A stretch of 64,000 nucleotides of DNA from Actinomycetota bacterium (GTDB taxonomy: Bacteria > Actinomycetota > Acidimicrobiia > Acidimicrobiales > MedAcidi-G1). The notes under the pieces are model-generated. The model was not told the origin of the DNA, did no database searches, and saw only the letters and a program-made list of their open reading frames with translations. Below, piece after piece: positions 9,108-17,934 of this stretch. Position numbers and translations under genes: made by a program. How positions within the stretch are numbered: the stretch's first letter is position 1; every line of letters begins with the position of its first letter. The stretch lies in NCBI GenBank assembly GCA_018673475.1, contig JABHCN010000014.1, positions 1 to 64,000 of the forward strand, written 5' to 3'.

Positions 9108-10070
9108 TCAGGTCACGCAGTCACCCTGCTCCCAGCTGGTTCTCGAGCCACCATCCACGTCGTGACCCTCGCCACACGGGTGGCATTCAAGCGCCAGGGT
9201 CACATGGGCCGAACCCGATCCCCCGAGGAGACCCTCCAGGCGCCTCTCCAGCTCTGCTCCAACCACCTGCGCGTCGTGGAGGCTGTCGGCGGCCACCACC
9301 ACATGGGCACTCAGTGCAACCATCGTCGAGTCCACCGCCCAGACGTGCAGGTGGTGGACATCATCGACGCTCTCATGGGATGTCATGGCACTGGTCAACT
9401 CATTGTTGTCGACTCCGGCAGGCGTTCCCTCAAACAGGATGCGGGTGGTGTGACTGACGAGCCTCACGCCAGACCACAGAACCAGCCCGGCAATCAGGAA
9501 CGACACTGTGGGATCAACCCAGGCCGCATCCCAGAACACAACGGCAAGACCGGCGATCAGAACTCCGAAGGACCCGGCTGCGTCGCTGAGCAGGTGCAGT
9601 GCCGCTCCAGAGACGTTCAGGCTCCGGTCGCCGCTTCGCTGAAGCATCCATGCACTACCGCCGTTGACGAAGAGCCCGATGACGGCCACCGTGAACACCC
9701 CCCACCCCGACACCTCGGGCGGGTCGCTGATGCGCCGTGACGCCTCCACGAATATCCAGCCTGCGGCAACTACCAGCAACACAGCGTTCAAGAGGGCCGC
9801 CATCACCTCTGCACGCCTCAGACCGAAGCTGTACCTGTCGCTGGGTGCTCGGGCCGAGAGGGACATGGCAACCAAGGCCACCATGAGGGCGAAGACGTCA
9901 GATCCCTGGTGGACCGTGTCGGCAAGCAGGGCGAGGGACCCGAACAGGACCGCTCCGACTACCTGAACGACCAGCAACAACCCGTTTGCCGCCAGCGCCC
10001 AGCGCAGTACCGGGCCGGCGCCGAGCCTCCCGTGGGAGTGGTGGCTGTGGGCGCCTGCGTCAGCACTCAC
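9108..10070 (-). CDS. Cation diffusion facilitator (CzcD/ZitB-like) metal exporter
   Basis: Exports divalent metals (typically Zn, Co or Cd) in exchange for protons; about 320 residues. A short His-rich N-terminus (AHSHHSHG) precedes six membrane helices. Helix II carries the metal-site pair in LADTVHQGSD, and helix V a second His/Asp pair in LHLLSDAAGS. A cytoplasmic domain has HHLHVWAVDS. The chosen start is one of two adjacent GTG codons (10070 or 10073) behind a GGGGTGGGG stretch. The frame stays open further upstream into the opposite thiolase gene but encodes nothing family-like. The gene is divergent from the thiolase at 10255. Confidence 0.85.
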   Translation of the reverse strand: MSADAGAHSHHSHGRLGAGPVLRWALAANGLLLVVQVVGAVLFGSLALLADTVHQGSDVFALMVALVAMSLSARAPSDRYSFGLRRAEVMAALLNAVLLVVAAGWIFVEASRRISDPPEVSGWGVFTVAVIGLFVNGGSAWMLQRSGDRSLNVSGAALHLLSDAAGSFGVLIAGLAVVFWDAAWVDPTVSFLIAGLVLWSGVRLVSHTTRILFEGTPAGVDNNELTSAMTSHESVDDVHHLHVWAVDSTMVALSAHVVVAADSLHDAQVVGAELERRLEGLLGGSGSAHVTLALECHPCGEGHDVDGGSRTSWEQGDCVT

Positions 10071-10108
10071 CACGACCCCACCCCGACGTGGTCTGCACCT
10101 GAGTCTCT

Positions 10109-10144
10109 GCCCGACTCGCTGCCTGACTTGCTGCCTGACTTGCT
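10109..10144. repeat. 12-bp tandem repeat, three copies
   Basis: GCCCGACTCGCT is followed by two exact copies of GCCTGACTTGCT, in the 184-bp gap between the divergent cation exporter and thiolase genes. It may lie in the leader of the exporter. It resembles the other short CCTG-rich tandem repeats in the window. Confidence 0.85.
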
Positions 10145-10254
10145 GGCCAGCGACCTTCCTGCCCACTTCCTGTTCTCCACCCGACCAACTGTAGGGTCCG
10201 GTGCACGCAGGACCAGCCAGCAGGCCTGCCAGACCCGACCCCCAGGAGCACGCA

Positions 10255-11442
10255 GTGACATCTCCAAACCAGGTAGTGATCGCCGAGGCTGTTCGAACCC
10301 CGATCGGCAGGCGCGGTGGTGGCCTCTCCACATGCCACTCCGTTGACGTGCTCGGCACGGTCCAGAGGGCCCTGTTCGACCGTTCCGGTGTCGACCCACT
10401 CGAGGTCGGCCAGGTGGTGGGTGGTTGTGTGGGCCAGGTCGGCATGCAGTCCATGAACGTCACCCGCACGGCATGGCTGACCGCAGGTCTGCCAATTGAT
10501 GTTCCCGCCACCACGGTTGATACGCAGTGCGGCTCCTCCCAGCAGGCCACCAACCTGGCCTATGCACTCGTCGCCTCCGGCACCGTCGATGTCGCCGTTG
10601 GCTGTGGGGTGGAGTTGATGAGCCGGGTCAAGTTCGGTGCAACCACCCCAAAGGATCCGGACTCCGGCCTACCGATCAACCACAACTACTTTGAGCACTA
10701 CGAGTTCACCACCCAGTTCGAAGGCTCCGAGCGAATCGCCGACCAGTGGGGAATCACCCGCGAGGACTGCGATACCTTCGGAAAGATGTCCCAGGACCGG
10801 GCGGCTCGGGCCTGGGAAGAGGACCGTTTCGGAACCCAGATCGTTCCCGTTGAGGCTCCTGTCATGGATGAGGACGGCTCTCCCACCGGCGAGACCACCA
10901 CCATCAGCCGCGACGAGGGCCTCCGCGACACCAGCATGGAAACACTTGCCGGCCTTCGCCCCACCGGCCGTGAAGACGGCGTACACACAGCCGCCACCTC
11001 GTCACAGATCTCTGACGGAGCCGGGGCACTGCTGCTGATGACCGCCGCCAAGGCGGAGGCACTGGGGGTCACTCCCATTGCCCGGTTCGTCGATACATGC
11101 CTGATCGGTTCAGACCCCGAACTCATGTTGACGGGCCCAATCGGCGCCACAGCCAGGCTGCTCGCCGACAACTCGATGTCCATCGACGACATCGACGTGG
11201 TCGAGATCAACGAGGCGTTCGCCTCAGTTGTGCTGGCATGGGAGAAGGAGTTCGGACCCGACATGGAACGGGTGAACCCGAACGGTGGTGCGATCGCCCT
11301 CGGCCACCCGCTCGGCGGTACGGGTGCGATTCTCACCACGAAGGCCGTGCACGAACTGCAGCGAACAGGAGCGGACCACGCCCTGATCACCATGTGCTGC
11401 GGCGGCGGAATCGGAACTGGAACCCTGCTGGCACGGGTGTAG
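10255..11442 (+). CDS. Thiolase family protein (acetyl-CoA C-acyltransferase)
   Basis: Cleaves 3-ketoacyl-CoA with CoA, or condenses acyl-CoAs; 395 residues. The nucleophile Cys92 is in DTQCGSS, then NEAFAS, the His motif GGAIALGHPLGGTGA and the second catalytic Cys in CCGGGIGTG, all in the usual order and spacing. The start is a GTG with AGGAG six bases upstream (10244-10248). An in-frame ATG at 10201 lies upstream of that site and is rejected. It probably works with the acyl-CoA dehydrogenase and SDR about 1-3 kb upstream in fatty-acid or steroid-side-chain oxidation. Biosynthetic and degradative roles cannot be separated by sequence alone. Confidence 0.9.
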   Translation: MTSPNQVVIAEAVRTPIGRRGGGLSTCHSVDVLGTVQRALFDRSGVDPLEVGQVVGGCVGQVGMQSMNVTRTAWLTAGLPIDVPATTVDTQCGSSQQATNLAYALVASGTVDVAVGCGVELMSRVKFGATTPKDPDSGLPINHNYFEHYEFTTQFEGSERIADQWGITREDCDTFGKMSQDRAARAWEEDRFGTQIVPVEAPVMDEDGSPTGETTTISRDEGLRDTSMETLAGLRPTGREDGVHTAATSSQISDGAGALLLMTAAKAEALGVTPIARFVDTCLIGSDPELMLTGPIGATARLLADNSMSIDDIDVVEINEAFASVVLAWEKEFGPDMERVNPNGGAIALGHPLGGTGAILTTKAVHELQRTGADHALITMCCGGGIGTGTLLARV

Positions 11443-11514
11443 CGGCGGGCTGAAGATGTAGCCCTACTCCCAGATCCAACAGGTGCCTGCCTCAACAGGA
11501 GACATGCTCCTGAT

Positions 11515-11585
11515 GTAGGCCGGGGCATGAAGAATGACACCGCCATGAGGCTGGCATTCTGAGAGCGAACGTCCGCCCCGGCTAC
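11515..11585. terminator. Long-loop inverted repeat downstream of thiolase
   Basis: GTAGGCCGGGGC (11515-11526) can pair with GCCCCGGCTAC (11575-11585) with one bulged base and a 48-nt loop, in the 239-bp gap between the convergent thiolase and DUF222 genes. There is no T-run. It could end transcription from either side, but the long loop makes this uncertain. Confidence 0.3.
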
Positions 11586-11681
11586 GTGTCACGCCCATCC
11601 TCCAGGCACCCTCTGGCTACCCGCAGTCTCCAGGGGTACACCTGAACGCCTAGCAGGCCCCGCTACACGCCTCGCACTCCA

Positions 11682-12911
11682 CTACGCGGCTGGGGCCCTT
11701 GGTGGTGACAAGCCCAGCCTGACCTGCCATGGCCCCTGCTCACCGTCGCTTTGCTCCAGTACCCGGCCGCCCTCGTGGACATCGTGGTGGTGGCGGCTGC
11801 ACAGCAGGGCCAGGTTTGCGAGGTCGGTGGGGCCGTCGTCGCGAAGCCACTCATCGAGGTGGTGGGCCTCGCACCAGCCGGGTGGACGGTCGCAGCCCGG
11901 CCACACACAGCCACCGTCGCGGACCACCAGGGCCAGGCGCTGGGCTGGTGTAATGCGGTAGCGCCGACGACCCACATCGAGTGGCTGCGAGGCACCGCCC
12001 ATGACCATCGGAATGATTGCAGCCTCGCAAGCCAACCGGCGGGCGGTAGCGGGTGCCAACTCCCCCATGCCGGGTATCTCACAACGTGGCAGGACACCCT
12101 CGTCTGCTGCAGCGTCGACCTGACCTGTCAGCCACGCGAGGTCTACGGTGACGACCATCTCGGTCCGGGCCGAACCTGAGGACGACCTGCCAGAGACCCC
12201 GCCCGCAGCCCGCCTTGCCATCTCGACAAGCGCATCAGCTGCCCGCTGACCGGCTGTGCTGAAAACCTGAGCACTGCCCCGATGCATCTCGTCTTGGATA
12301 CGGCCCAGCTGGGAAGAGACAACGGCACCGGTCTCAGGAGGAAGAACAGCATCAATGCGAACCATGCCATCATCGTCGGTGAACACAGAGGCCCGGCGAC
12401 GTTCATGTTGACGGCGGGCACGCTCGGCGCCATCAAGGTCACCGGACTGGGCTCGAACGAAGTCGTCGACGGTACGGCGGAAACGGTCGACACTCTGGCC
12501 ACGGGCAGCCTCGATCAGGCCCGGCTCAACTGCTGCCGCCCTGCGGTGCTCTACGGGGAGACAGCGTGCCAGTATGTCTACGTGGCCGGTGGTGATCTCT
12601 CCGGCGGCGAGGGCGTCCTCGGCGGCGGGCACCGCCTTGAGAGCCTCAGCCACCTTCACGGTTGCACGGGCCTCACGGGCCGACACACCCAGCGTGGCCG
12701 AGAGGTGGGCCGCCGAGGCCGGCCGCATGCCCATGTGTTCGACGAGTGTCTCTCCGTGCCGGATGAGGCGGGCCTCGTAGGCAGAGACGGCCGACTTGAG
12801 GTGCTGGCACCTGACCAGACGGGAGTCGACACCGTCTGTCGAGAGGTCACCGAGCTCCTCGTGGGCCATCTCTCCAACCAGCTTCTCGACCTCGCCATCA
12901 AATCTGAACAT
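11682..12911 (-). CDS. DUF222 / HNH endonuclease domain protein (13E12 family)
   Basis: Member of the actinobacterial 13E12 repeat family; 409 residues. The N-terminal ~280 residues form the helical DUF222 region (ARLIRHGETLVEHMG, LSATLGVSAREARATV). The C-terminus has an HNH nuclease module: a CVWPGCDRPP zinc knuckle, CEAHHLDEW, and LCSRHHHDVHEGG. These proteins are multi-copy in many actinobacteria and their biological role is not established; mobile-element or DNA-repair roles have been proposed. The ATG at 12911 has no obvious ribosome-binding site. The gene stands alone between convergent and co-directional neighbours, with no inverted repeats or target duplications visible around it. Confidence 0.88.
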   Translation of the reverse strand: MFRFDGEVEKLVGEMAHEELGDLSTDGVDSRLVRCQHLKSAVSAYEARLIRHGETLVEHMGMRPASAAHLSATLGVSAREARATVKVAEALKAVPAAEDALAAGEITTGHVDILARCLPVEHRRAAAVEPGLIEAARGQSVDRFRRTVDDFVRAQSGDLDGAERARRQHERRRASVFTDDDGMVRIDAVLPPETGAVVSSQLGRIQDEMHRGSAQVFSTAGQRAADALVEMARRAAGGVSGRSSSGSARTEMVVTVDLAWLTGQVDAAADEGVLPRCEIPGMGELAPATARRLACEAAIIPMVMGGASQPLDVGRRRYRITPAQRLALVVRDGGCVWPGCDRPPGWCEAHHLDEWLRDDGPTDLANLALLCSRHHHDVHEGGRVLEQSDGEQGPWQVRLGLSPPRAPAA

Positions 12912-12963
12912 GGCTCAACTGTAGAGAAGGGGTGTGACAGTGGCTGAGACTCCCCACCCGCTG

Positions 12964-12996
12964 CCCGCCTGCTTCCCGCCTGCTTCCCGCCTGCCT
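12964..12996. repeat. 11-bp tandem repeat, three copies, reaching the dmdA-like stop codon
   Basis: CCCGCCTGCTT occurs twice exactly and a third time with one change. The third copy overlaps the TAG stop of the demethylase gene at 12995-12997. Confidence 0.85.
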
Positions 12997-14116
12997 ACTC
13001 CCCGAAGTACGCCAGGTGGCTCGCCTCCAACTCGTCGCCCTCGGGCGTCACCGTCACGAACCCGCCCCCGGCCACCTCAGACGACACCAGAGCCAGCGCC
13101 AGGTTCGAGCTGTGCTTCGGCGACCACACCGCCGACCGCACGGTTCCCACCTGCTTTCCAGGACCGCCGGCACCGCCGGCGTAAACCGGCCACGGGTGCT
13201 CACTCGGCACAGCCAGACGCTCACCCGACAGCAGCACCTTCACCAGCCTCCGCGCCGGGCCCCGCTCACGTTCGGCCAACAGGGCCGACCTACCGACGAA
13301 GTCATCCTCCCGGTCAAGGGACAAGAACCGCCCCAGGCCCACCTCCAGCGGCGTGGCGTCACCCCCGCAGTCGGTCCCATACGAAAACAGCCCCGACTCG
13401 ATTCGCTCATCAGACATCGGGCCACCGGGGTGGATGCCATAGGGCCCACCCGCCTCCCACACGGCCTTCCACAGGTCGTTGCCCCGTGAACCATCGGTCA
13501 GGAACAGTTCGAACCCGCCCTGTCCACTCCACCCCGACCGGCACAGCACGAAGGGAATCCCCTCGTGCTCCACCTCTACGAATCCGAAGAAGGGAACGTC
13601 GCGCACCCACTCGCCCAACATGTCGGCCAGCACGTCGTCGGCCCGCGGTCCCTGCACCCCCAGTGGCGACACGTCGGGCTCAAAGACCCGACAGTCCAGC
13701 CCCCGCTCGGCACCGATAGCCCGTATCCACAACAGCAGGTCGCTGTCTGCGATGGAGAACCAGAAGCGGTCCTCGGCCAACTTCAGGATCATCGGATCAT
13801 TGATCAGCGTTCCCTCGTGGTCACAGATCGGCGCATAGCGCACCCGGCCGACGGCACACCCGGCCATGTCGCGGGCCGAGACGTACTGCACCAGTTCGAA
13901 TGCGTCCGGCCCCACCACCTCAACCTGACGCTCACACGCCACGTCCCACAGGGACACACGCTCTACAAGCGCCGTGTACTCGGCATCGGGGTCCCCGAAC
14001 GACTCCGGCAGGACCATCTTGTTGTAGACGCTCGCATACGTCATCCCGTGAGCGGACATCGCCTCGTAGAACGGCGACTTGCGGATCCTGGCCCCAAGGC
14101 CAATCGTGAAACTCAC
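12995..14116 (-). CDS. dmdA: DMSP demethylase-like aminomethyltransferase (GcvT/DmdA family)
   Basis: 373 residues of the folate-dependent GcvT fold. Segment by segment it follows Pelagibacter DmdA as I recall it rather than glycine-cleavage T protein: VWDV-type [13 protein letters not shown] with the ELVQY...RD continuation, [27 protein letters not shown], and [13 protein letters not shown]. DmdA transfers a methyl group from dimethylsulfoniopropionate to tetrahydrofolate. A related substrate such as glycine betaine or dimethylglycine remains possible, because DmdA-like paralogues exist. The start is a GTG whose last two bases and the next A form the TGA stop of betA (GTGA overlap), so translation is coupled to choline dehydrogenase. 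No dmdB/C/D genes adjoin it. Confidence 0.75.
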   Translation of the reverse strand: MSFTIGLGARIRKSPFYEAMSAHGMTYASVYNKMVLPESFGDPDAEYTALVERVSLWDVACERQVEVVGPDAFELVQYVSARDMAGCAVGRVRYAPICDHEGTLINDPMILKLAEDRFWFSIADSDLLLWIRAIGAERGLDCRVFEPDVSPLGVQGPRADDVLADMLGEWVRDVPFFGFVEVEHEGIPFVLCRSGWSGQGGFELFLTDGSRGNDLWKAVWEAGGPYGIHPGGPMSDERIESGLFSYGTDCGGDATPLEVGLGRFLSLDREDDFVGRSALLAERERGPARRLVKVLLSGERLAVPSEHPWPVYAGGAGGPGKQVGTVRSAVWSPKHSSNLALALVSSEVAGGGFVTVTPEGDELEASHLAYFGE

Positions 14117-15777
14117 CGGTCAACCTCGCTCTCACCGTGTCGATACTGCAGCGCCGACGATGGTGGCAGCGGCTCGTTCCCGAGAATTAGGTCGGCGGCC
14201 TTCTCGGCGGTCATCATCACGGGAGCGTAGATGTTGCCGTTTGTGAGGGTCGGCATGACCGAGGCGTCGACCACCCGCAGGCCCTCGGTTCCGTGTACCC
14301 GCATTGACCTCGGGTCGACCACTGCCATCTCGTCGGTCCCCATGCGTGCGGTGCACGAAGGGTGCAACGCTGTTTCGGCGTCGCGGCGTACCCATTCCAG
14401 GATCGCCTCGTCGCCCTGCACCTCTGGCCCCGGTGACAGCTCACCCCCGTTGAACTCGTCGAAGGCCGCCTGGCCCATGATGTTGCGCGCCACTGCGACT
14501 GCCTCGGCCCACTCGCGACGATCCTCGGGAGTGGACAGGTAGTTGAAGAGCATTCTGGGCTTCTCAAACGGATCGTCTGACCTGATCCGGACCCATCCGC
14601 GGGAGTTGGAGAACATGGGGCCGATGTGGAACTGGTATCCGTGACCGGCGGAAGGCACCGAGCCGTCATACCGGATGGCGATAGGCAGGAAGTGGAACAT
14701 CAGGTTGGGCCAGCCCACGTCCTCGTTGCCACGCAGGAAGCCGCCAGCCTCGAAGTGGTTTGTGGCGCCGGGGCCACGCCGGAACAGCCACTGCAGGCCG
14801 ACCCACGGGCGACGCCACATTGCCAGGTACGGCGCCATCGAAACCGGTTTGGTGCATGCGTACTGCACGTAGACCTCAAGGTGGTCCTGAAGGTTCTCGC
14901 CCACACCCGACAGGTCCACCAACTGCTCGACGCCGGCGTCAGCCAGAACCGCAGCCGGACCGATCCCGGAGAGCTGAAGCAACTGCGGCGTGTTGATCGC
15001 CCCGCCACACAGGATCACCTCGGCGGCTCGTGCCACGCTCCTGGTGCGCCTGCCGCGACGCTGGTACTCGACCCCGACTGCACGTGTCCCCTCGAACAGG
15101 ATCCTCGTGGCGTGCGCCCGGGTAACCACCTCAAGGTTCGGGCGGTCCATCACGGGGTGCAGGTAGGCCCTCGCAGCCGACAGACGCCGACCCCGGTGGA
15201 CGTTCCGGTCAAATGCGTTGAAGCCCTCCTGACGGTAGCCGTTGACATCGTCGGTCAGGGGGTGACCTGCCTGTTGCACCGCCTCGAAGAAGGAGCGGAA
15301 CAGCGGGCTGGTGGCGGGTCCACGTTCGAGCACCAGGGGACCCCCACCACCACGCCAGTCGTCCTCTCCGGCCAGACAGGTCTCCATGCGCCGGAAGTAG
15401 GGAAGGCAGTGGGCGTAGTCCCAGTCCTCGCAGCCGGGGGTGTCAGCCCACCGGTCGTAGTCCATCGGGTTGCCCCGCTGGAAGATCATGCCGTTGATGC
15501 TCGACGAACCGCCCAGCACCTTGCCGCGTGCGTGGTAGACGCGGCGGCCGCCCATTTCGGGTTCCGGCTCGGACTCGTACTTCCAGTCGTAGAACCTGTT
15601 CCCGATGCCGAAGGAAAGGGCGGCAGGCATGTGGATGAAGACGTCCCACCGGTAGTCCGGGCGACCGGCCTCGATCACGAGCACCCGGTTCGAGGGGTCT
15701 GCGCTGAGGCGGTTGGCCAGGGCGCAACCGGCTGATCCGCCGCCGACGATCACGAAATCGTGGCTGTCGTTCAACAT
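14113..15777 (-). CDS. betA: Choline dehydrogenase-like GMC oxidoreductase
   Basis: FAD-dependent GMC-family alcohol dehydrogenase of 554 residues, very close in layout to E. coli BetA, which oxidises choline to betaine aldehyde. It shows the FAD motif [17 protein letters not shown] (8-24), [14 protein letters not shown], a BetA-like [38 protein letters not shown], and the catalytic His in [13 protein letters not shown]. At the second active-site position the protein reads GNIYAP where E. coli BetA has GNLNAT, so Tyr replaces Asn. The gene precedes and overlaps the DmdA-like gene by 4 bp. A DddA-type 3-hydroxypropionate dehydrogenase is an alternative in the same family. No betB or betT is in the window. 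Confidence 0.85.
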   Translation of the reverse strand: MLNDSHDFVIVGGGSAGCALANRLSADPSNRVLVIEAGRPDYRWDVFIHMPAALSFGIGNRFYDWKYESEPEPEMGGRRVYHARGKVLGGSSSINGMIFQRGNPMDYDRWADTPGCEDWDYAHCLPYFRRMETCLAGEDDWRGGGGPLVLERGPATSPLFRSFFEAVQQAGHPLTDDVNGYRQEGFNAFDRNVHRGRRLSAARAYLHPVMDRPNLEVVTRAHATRILFEGTRAVGVEYQRRGRRTRSVARAAEVILCGGAINTPQLLQLSGIGPAAVLADAGVEQLVDLSGVGENLQDHLEVYVQYACTKPVSMAPYLAMWRRPWVGLQWLFRRGPGATNHFEAGGFLRGNEDVGWPNLMFHFLPIAIRYDGSVPSAGHGYQFHIGPMFSNSRGWVRIRSDDPFEKPRMLFNYLSTPEDRREWAEAVAVARNIMGQAAFDEFNGGELSPGPEVQGDEAILEWVRRDAETALHPSCTARMGTDEMAVVDPRSMRVHGTEGLRVVDASVMPTLTNGNIYAPVMMTAEKAADLILGNEPLPPSSALQYRHGESEVDR

Positions 15778-15874
15778 GCCTGCTCACCCACCTGCCAACC
15801 TCCCCCGAACAGCCGTCACGAACCCGCAGAGTCTGCCCGATCCGGGGGCCCGGTGTGCCAATCCAATAACAACA

Positions 15875-15897
15875 AACTGTGTACACAGTTCCGTACA
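15875..15897 (+). promoter_or_regulatory. YefM-type operator of the toxin-antitoxin operon
   Basis: A perfect 16-bp palindrome AACTGTGTACACAGTT (15875-15890) has the core TGTACA. It is followed by a second, partial core CGTACA (15892-15897). The two cores are 12 bp apart centre to centre. A long palindrome followed by a short TGTACA-like repeat at 12-bp spacing is the operator geometry reported for E. coli yefM-yoeB. It lies 32 bp upstream of the antitoxin ATG, in the divergent region shared with betA, so it may also affect betA. Confidence 0.8.
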
Positions 15898-15928
15898 CAT
15901 ACCTAGCAACATCATCTACTCTGGTGGC

Positions 15929-16216
15929 ATGGCAAGAACCGTTTCCGTCCGTCAGTTCAGGGCTGAACTCTCAAGCCTGCTCGACGGTGTCGCACGTAGC
16001 GGCGAACATGTCGTCGTGACCAGAAACGGACGACCCGAGGCGACCCTCATTGGCATCGACGAGTACGAGGCCCTCGAGGAAACAGCCGAGATCCTGTCCG
16101 ATCCCGACACCATGGCTGCAATTGAAGAAAGCCTCGCCGACTTTGCCAGGGGAGACTTCATAACACTCGCCGAGTTCGAGGCCGAAATGGACGCACGACA
16201 ACCCGACGACCAGTGA
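15929..16216 (+). CDS. Type II antitoxin, Phd/YefM family
   Basis: 95-residue antitoxin that binds its toxin and represses its own operon. The N-terminal DNA-binding Phd/YefM fold reads TVSVRQFRAELSSLLDGV, then VVVTRNGRPEATLIGIDEYEALEET. The acidic C-terminal half (EESLADFARGDFITLAEFEAEM) is the toxin-neutralising tail. The ATG at 15929 sits 32 bp after a YefM-type operator. Its TGA overlaps the GTG of the toxin gene (GTGA), the usual antitoxin-first coupling. Confidence 0.92.
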   Translation: MARTVSVRQFRAELSSLLDGVARSGEHVVVTRNGRPEATLIGIDEYEALEETAEILSDPDTMAAIEESLADFARGDFITLAEFEAEMDARQPDDQ

Positions 16217-16476
16217 CCCGCGTCGTGCTCGGCCGCCGGGCACGCAGGGACACCGAGACCCTGCCCTGGCGCCTGGCAGAGATGGTCAGGGAATCCATTG
16301 GACTCCTCGAGCGCGATCCAGGTGCCGGCAAGGCACTTCGGGGGCGCCTCAGGGGTCTCTCCTCTCTTCGAATAGGCGCCTACCGGATCATCTACCAGAT
16401 TGTCGACAACGGTCGCACCGTGAGGATCCTGACGATCCGCCACAGATCGGTCGCCTACGAGACGAACCCCCGCTGA
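16213..16476 (+). CDS. Type II toxin, RelE/ParE superfamily
   Basis: 87-residue basic protein with the RelE/ParE fold pattern: an N-terminal strand, two helices (RDTETLPWRLAEMVRESIGLLE), then LRGLSSLRIGAYRIIYQIVDNGRTVRILTIRHRSVAY. Arg residues in RIGAYRIIY and the IRHRSVAY end correspond to the usual catalytic/RNA-binding end of RelE-type mRNA interferases. ParE-like gyrase poisoning cannot be excluded from sequence. The GTG start overlaps the antitoxin stop by 4 bp. Pairing with a Phd/YefM antitoxin favours ribosome-dependent mRNA cleavage. Confidence 0.88.
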   Translation: MTRVVLGRRARRDTETLPWRLAEMVRESIGLLERDPGAGKALRGRLRGLSSLRIGAYRIIYQIVDNGRTVRILTIRHRSVAYETNPR

Positions 16477-16509
16477 GCCACCCGCCGGGGCCCCTAGGGT
16501 CTAGGTTCC

Positions 16510-17175
16510 GTGAAGAAGCTCTCCGACTACCCCGTGCCTCCCAAGCCGCTCCTGCGGGGCGTCTCACACCGCTCGGCGTTCACCGCTTCACTTACCCTCG
16601 CTCCGATCATGATCGTGATGGCGCCGGGCATCTGGCCCCGGTTCATCACTGCCCTCTACAGCCTCTCGATTGTGGCCCTGTTCGGCGTCTCTGCCCTCTA
16701 CCACCGGATCGACTGGGGTCAGAGGGGGCAGCTCATCATGCAGCGCCTCGACCACATCACGATCTTCGTTGCGATTGCAGCCACCTACACCCCGGTGGCG
16801 GTGTTCGCCCTCTCGCCCTGGGCGATGAAGATCGTGCTGCCGATGGTCTGGGGAGGAGCCCTGATCGGCGCAGTCGTGCGCCTGCGCAACAGGGATGCCC
16901 CTACCCCGCTTGTCGCACTCCCCTACCTGGTGGTCGGCTGGAGCCTCCTGCCAGTGGTTGCCGACGCCTGGCAGAACCTGGGGGTGGCTGGATTCCTGCT
17001 GCTGCTCATCGGCGGACTTCTCTACACCGCCGGCGGAATCGTGTTCGCCCTACGCCGCCCCGATCCATGGCCTGACACCTTCGGCTTCCACGAGGTCTTC
17101 CACGTGCTCACGGTGGCCGCAGCAGTACTCCACTACGTGGCGTTCGCCTTCATTGTCCTTCCGAAGGCCGCCTGA
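16510..17175 (+). CDS. Hemolysin III / TrhA family membrane protein
   Basis: 221-residue integral membrane protein of the hemolysin III / adiponectin-receptor-like family. Seven hydrophobic segments are visible. The conserved metal-site residues of the family are present: SALYHR, MQRLDHITIFV, and the C-terminal FHEVFHVLTVAAAVLHY with two His. Bacterial members (TrhA) are linked to membrane-fluidity or energy homeostasis. The name hemolysin is historical and does not imply virulence. The start is a GTG 33 bp after the toxin gene, possibly as read-through from the toxin-antitoxin operon. Confidence 0.85.
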   Translation: MKKLSDYPVPPKPLLRGVSHRSAFTASLTLAPIMIVMAPGIWPRFITALYSLSIVALFGVSALYHRIDWGQRGQLIMQRLDHITIFVAIAATYTPVAVFALSPWAMKIVLPMVWGGALIGAVVRLRNRDAPTPLVALPYLVVGWSLLPVVADAWQNLGVAGFLLLLIGGLLYTAGGIVFALRRPDPWPDTFGFHEVFHVLTVAAAVLHYVAFAFIVLPKAA

Positions 17176-17216
17176 CGATTCTGTGAGGCACCGCTCAGGT
17201 GACTAGCCATACCGGG

Positions 17217-17894
17217 CTAGACGGCGCCCCGGCTCCACGCTGCCACCTGGTCGGGAACCTCCCTCGGAGGCATCAGCGGGTCTGGCTCCGGAACGCCGGC
17301 TGCCACACCCAGGGGCAGAACACCGGCCCAGACGCCTGCATCCATGTCCTCGGCATCGTCGACCGGTGGCCCCGTCCGCACCTTCATCGAGCACTCCTCG
17401 AGCGACAGGGAGAGAACCGTGGTGCCGCGCACCTCCTTGTCGGTGTGGGGTCGCAGCACGGCCATCCGACCGGGCAGCACGTGGTCGGTCAGCCGGTCCA
17501 GTGCCGCAACCTTGTCGTCCCAGTCGGTGACCTCGGTGGCGGTACCGAACACCACCACCGAGCGGTAGTTCATGGAGTGGTGCATGGCCGAGCGTGCCAG
17601 AACCAGGCCGTCCAACAGGGTCACGGTGACACACACCTCGACACCAGACTTCGCCGTCCGCAGCAGGCGACTTGCCGGCGACCCGTGCAGCAGCAGGCGG
17701 TCACCAAGCCGCGCGTAGAGCATCGGGATGACAACGGGGTGGGCGGCCTCGCCCTCTCCGGCAACCAGGCCGACATGGGCGATCATGCCCTCGTCGAGCA
17801 CAGCCTCAATCGCAGCCCGGTCAACAACACCACGCTCCGGAACACGACCGATGTCCGTCCTGTTTCCGGTCGAGTCTCCCGTCGATTCTCCCAC
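17217..17894 (-). CDS. Pyridoxamine 5'-phosphate oxidase-related flavin-binding protein
   Basis: 225-residue split-barrel protein resembling the Pyridox_ox_2 / NimA group. The core begins near residue 25 with the barrel strand MIAHVGLVAGEGEAAHPVVIPM, then LLLHGSPASRLLR, CVTVTLLDGLVLARSAMHHSMNYRS (a family landmark) and VVFGTATEVTDWDDK. Such proteins bind FMN, F420 or heme-like cofactors, and their substrates are mostly unknown. The GTG start at 17894 is set by GAGGGAG six bases upstream. The gene lies between a convergent hemolysin-III gene and the NYN-LOTUS gene upstream on the same strand. Confidence 0.82.
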   Translation of the reverse strand: MGESTGDSTGNRTDIGRVPERGVVDRAAIEAVLDEGMIAHVGLVAGEGEAAHPVVIPMLYARLGDRLLLHGSPASRLLRTAKSGVEVCVTVTLLDGLVLARSAMHHSMNYRSVVVFGTATEVTDWDDKVAALDRLTDHVLPGRMAVLRPHTDKEVRGTTVLSLSLEECSMKVRTGPPVDDAEDMDAGVWAGVLPLGVAAGVPEPDPLMPPREVPDQVAAWSRGAV

Positions 17895-17934
17895 CTGAAC
17901 TCCCTCGTTTCCGTCTTGTCTGCTGGTTTGCTGA

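Noticed and set aside
10071-10553. N-terminal extension of the cation exporter into the thiolase region
   Set aside because: It overlaps the thiolase start and coding sequence on the other strand and carries no transporter features.
11682-12911. DUF222/HNH gene as part of an intact mobile element (intron or transposon)
   Set aside because: No flanking inverted repeats, target duplications, reverse transcriptase or transposase are visible. 13E12-family genes usually occur alone.
14626-15735. Long open frame antisense to betA (369 codons)
   Set aside because: BetA on the other strand is unmistakable, and the antisense product has no conserved pattern.
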